This document shows positions 36,469-37,906 of a stretch of 37,906 nt of DNA, one piece after another. How positions within the stretch are numbered: position 1 is the first letter of the stretch; each line of letters starts with the position of its first letter. The position numbers were made by a program, and so were the translations under genes. This stretch comes from Mycobacterium europaeum (lineage in GTDB: Bacteria; Actinomycetota; Actinomycetes; Mycobacteriales; Mycobacteriaceae), in the NCBI RefSeq assembly GCF_002102155.1, contig NZ_LQOU01000007.1, positions 1 through 37,906 on the forward strand. The letters are read 5' to 3'. The notes below the pieces were generated by a model. That model made no database searches and had not been told where the DNA came from. It saw only the letters and a list, made by a program, of their open reading frames with translations.

Positions 36469-37635
36469 ATGGTTCTTGACTTTGCAGCAATTCCCCCGGA
36501 GATCACCTCCTCGCTCATGTACGCCGGCGCGGGCGCCGCGCCGCTGATGGCGGCCGCGACGGCGTACGCCAACCTGGCCGCCGAGGTGAGCGCCACGGCA
36601 ACCCAGTGGGAGTCGATCATCTCGCTGCTGACCACCGAGAACTGGACGGGAGGCGGGTCTGCCGCGGCGGCGACCGCGGCCCAGCCGATCATCGCCTACC
36701 TGACCGAGACGGCGACGACGCTCGAGCAGGCGGGCGCGCAGGCCACCGCCTCGGCCGCCGCGTACGAGGCGGCGTTCGCGGCGACGGTGCCGCCGCCGGT
36801 GATCGCGGCCAACCGGACGTTGCTGGCGACGCTCGTCGCGACCAACTTCCTGGGCGTCAATTCGGCCGCGATCGCCGCGGCGGAAGCCGACTACGCCGCG
36901 ATGTGGGCCCAGGACGCCGCCATGATGGCCGCCTACCAGGCCGCATCGGCGGTGGCCGGGGTGCTGACGCCCGTCACGCCGCTGACGTCGACCACCAACC
37001 CCACGGTGGCCGCGGCACTCGACAGCACCGCGCTCACGGCCGACTCGACAGGTGGCACGGCCCAGGCGTTGGCGGCCCCGGTCTCCGCGGCACCTTTGGC
37101 CGCCGCGGCGGCGCCCACCCTGCCCTTCCAGACCACGGGGATCCTGAGCTCGATCGACAACTTCCTGGGCACCCCGGCTGTGCTCAACGGCATCAACGGC
37201 GGCGTGAACACCGCGGCCTGGTTCGTCATGAACACCATCCCGACGGCCGTGTCGCTGGGCCACACGCTGGGCACGGTGCCGGCGATCCCATTCGCGCTCA
37301 CCGACTCCGTCACCCCGCTCGCCGGCGGGATGGTGCAGGGCACCATGGTGGGCTCGGTCTCGGGCGCGGGTGCATCGGCCGCCTTGGGCGAAGCCTCGGC
37401 GGTCGGCGGGCTGTCCGTGCCGGCCGGCTGGAATGCGGCCGCCCCGGCGTCGTTGGCGTCCTCCACCGCACCGCTCGAGGGCTCCGGCTGGACGGCCGCG
37501 GCCGAGGCGGAGCCCGTCACCGCGATGCCGGGCATGCCGGGCATGGCCGCGGCGGCCAAGGGCGCCGGTGCCTACGGCTCTGGCCCGCGGTACGGCTTCA
37601 AGCCGATCGTCATGCCCAAGCAGGTTGTCGTCTGA
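36469..37635 (+). CDS. PPE15: PPE family protein, SVP subfamily (PPE15-like)
   Basis: 388 residues. PPE domain (1 to about 175): Pro9-Pro10-Glu11, WTG turn (59-61, WxG), and NRTLLATLVATNFLGVNSAAIAAAEADYAAMWAQDAAMM, typical of PPE helices. An Ala/Thr-rich linker precedes the C-terminal part with SVPAGW (316-321, the SVP signature) and the terminal RYGFKPIVMPK (374-384). It pairs with the PE protein for ESX-5 export. AAGGAG lies 12 bases before the ATG, somewhat far. It is followed by 161 bp before the esx gene. The shared C-terminal signature with the upstream PE gene is notable. Confidence 0.92.
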   Translation: MVLDFAAIPPEITSSLMYAGAGAAPLMAAATAYANLAAEVSATATQWESIISLLTTENWTGGGSAAAATAAQPIIAYLTETATTLEQAGAQATASAAAYEAAFAATVPPPVIAANRTLLATLVATNFLGVNSAAIAAAEADYAAMWAQDAAMMAAYQAASAVAGVLTPVTPLTSTTNPTVAAALDSTALTADSTGGTAQALAAPVSAAPLAAAAAPTLPFQTTGILSSIDNFLGTPAVLNGINGGVNTAAWFVMNTIPTAVSLGHTLGTVPAIPFALTDSVTPLAGGMVQGTMVGSVSGAGASAALGEASAVGGLSVPAGWNAAAPASLASSTAPLEGSGWTAAAEAEPVTAMPGMPGMAAAAKGAGAYGSGPRYGFKPIVMPKQVVV

Positions 37636-37757
37636 TGTCGGGACCACCGATACGGGAAATTAGGGGGTATATGTCACCCGTTTGAGGCGAGCAGTTAGCC
37701 GGTAGGCCGTAATCTGTCCATAACGCGGCCACCACCGCATCAATTACACACTTTTAA

Positions 37758-37906
<149 letters not shown>

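Overview
The window is high-GC actinobacterial DNA from a mycobacterium, most likely a slow-growing non-tuberculous species. The evidence is a PE/PPE/Esx cluster at the right end, a proline-rich antigen (pra) fragment at the left end, mycobacterial lipoproteins, and a gene order that follows M. tuberculosis Rv1078 back to Rv1057 in inverted orientation, followed by the Rv1040c-Rv1038c (PE8-PPE15-esxJ) block. M. tuberculosis locus numbers are given from memory of gene order and family, not from a search.

Left part (1-20 kb), conserved backbone. In order: pra (partial), cbs, lipU (minus strand); a GDSL esterase and fadA3 (plus); a strong bidirectional terminator; a Bax-inhibitor-1-like membrane protein (minus); an echA9-echA8-membrane hydrolase operon (plus); a rhodanese and cysteine dioxygenase pair (minus); lpqV and a patatin (plus); then fadD14, an SRPBCC protein, a class II glutamine amidotransferase and a second patatin as one minus-strand run; and an Rv1057-like beta-propeller. 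This backbone is interrupted at 10.1-11.8 kb by a lower-GC segment carrying an orphan ArsJ-type organoarsenical efflux gene and a broken transposase tail. A short imperfect inverted repeat bounds the segment. From memory, PE_PGRS genes lie at this position in M. tuberculosis.

Middle and right part (20-35 kb), accessory region between the Rv1057 homologue and a tRNA gene. It holds a translationally coupled dienelactone hydrolase-DUF6295-DUF427 operon, an AI-2E-type permease, and a complete divergent aromatic meta-cleavage cluster. The minus arm of that cluster is a TetR regulator, 2-hydroxypentadienoate hydratase, acylating acetaldehyde dehydrogenase and 4-hydroxy-2-oxovalerate aldolase. The plus arm is an MhpA-like flavin hydroxylase, a C-C bond hydrolase and a type I extradiol dioxygenase. 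The 85-bp divergent control region contains a 24-bp imperfect palindrome over a promoter, a good candidate TetR operator. Together the seven proteins could take a hydroxyphenyl-type acid to pyruvate and acetyl-CoA plus a side-chain acid. Next come an unknown membrane protein, a stand-alone CheB-like methylesterase with a zinc knuckle, a SAM methyltransferase, a small membrane protein and a lipoprotein.

Right end (35-37.9 kb). A tRNA with anticodon UAA but an unusually short variable loop is followed by a 356-bp leader and then PE8-PPE15-esxJ-like genes, typical type VII (ESX-5-linked) secretion substrates. The esx gene runs off the window.

The observations most worth following up are the orphan arsJ island with its flanking inverted repeats, the divergent aromatic cluster with its operator, the short-arm tRNA-Leu(UAA), an MprA-box-like repeat upstream of the Rv1057 homologue, and the solitary CheB/methyltransferase pair.
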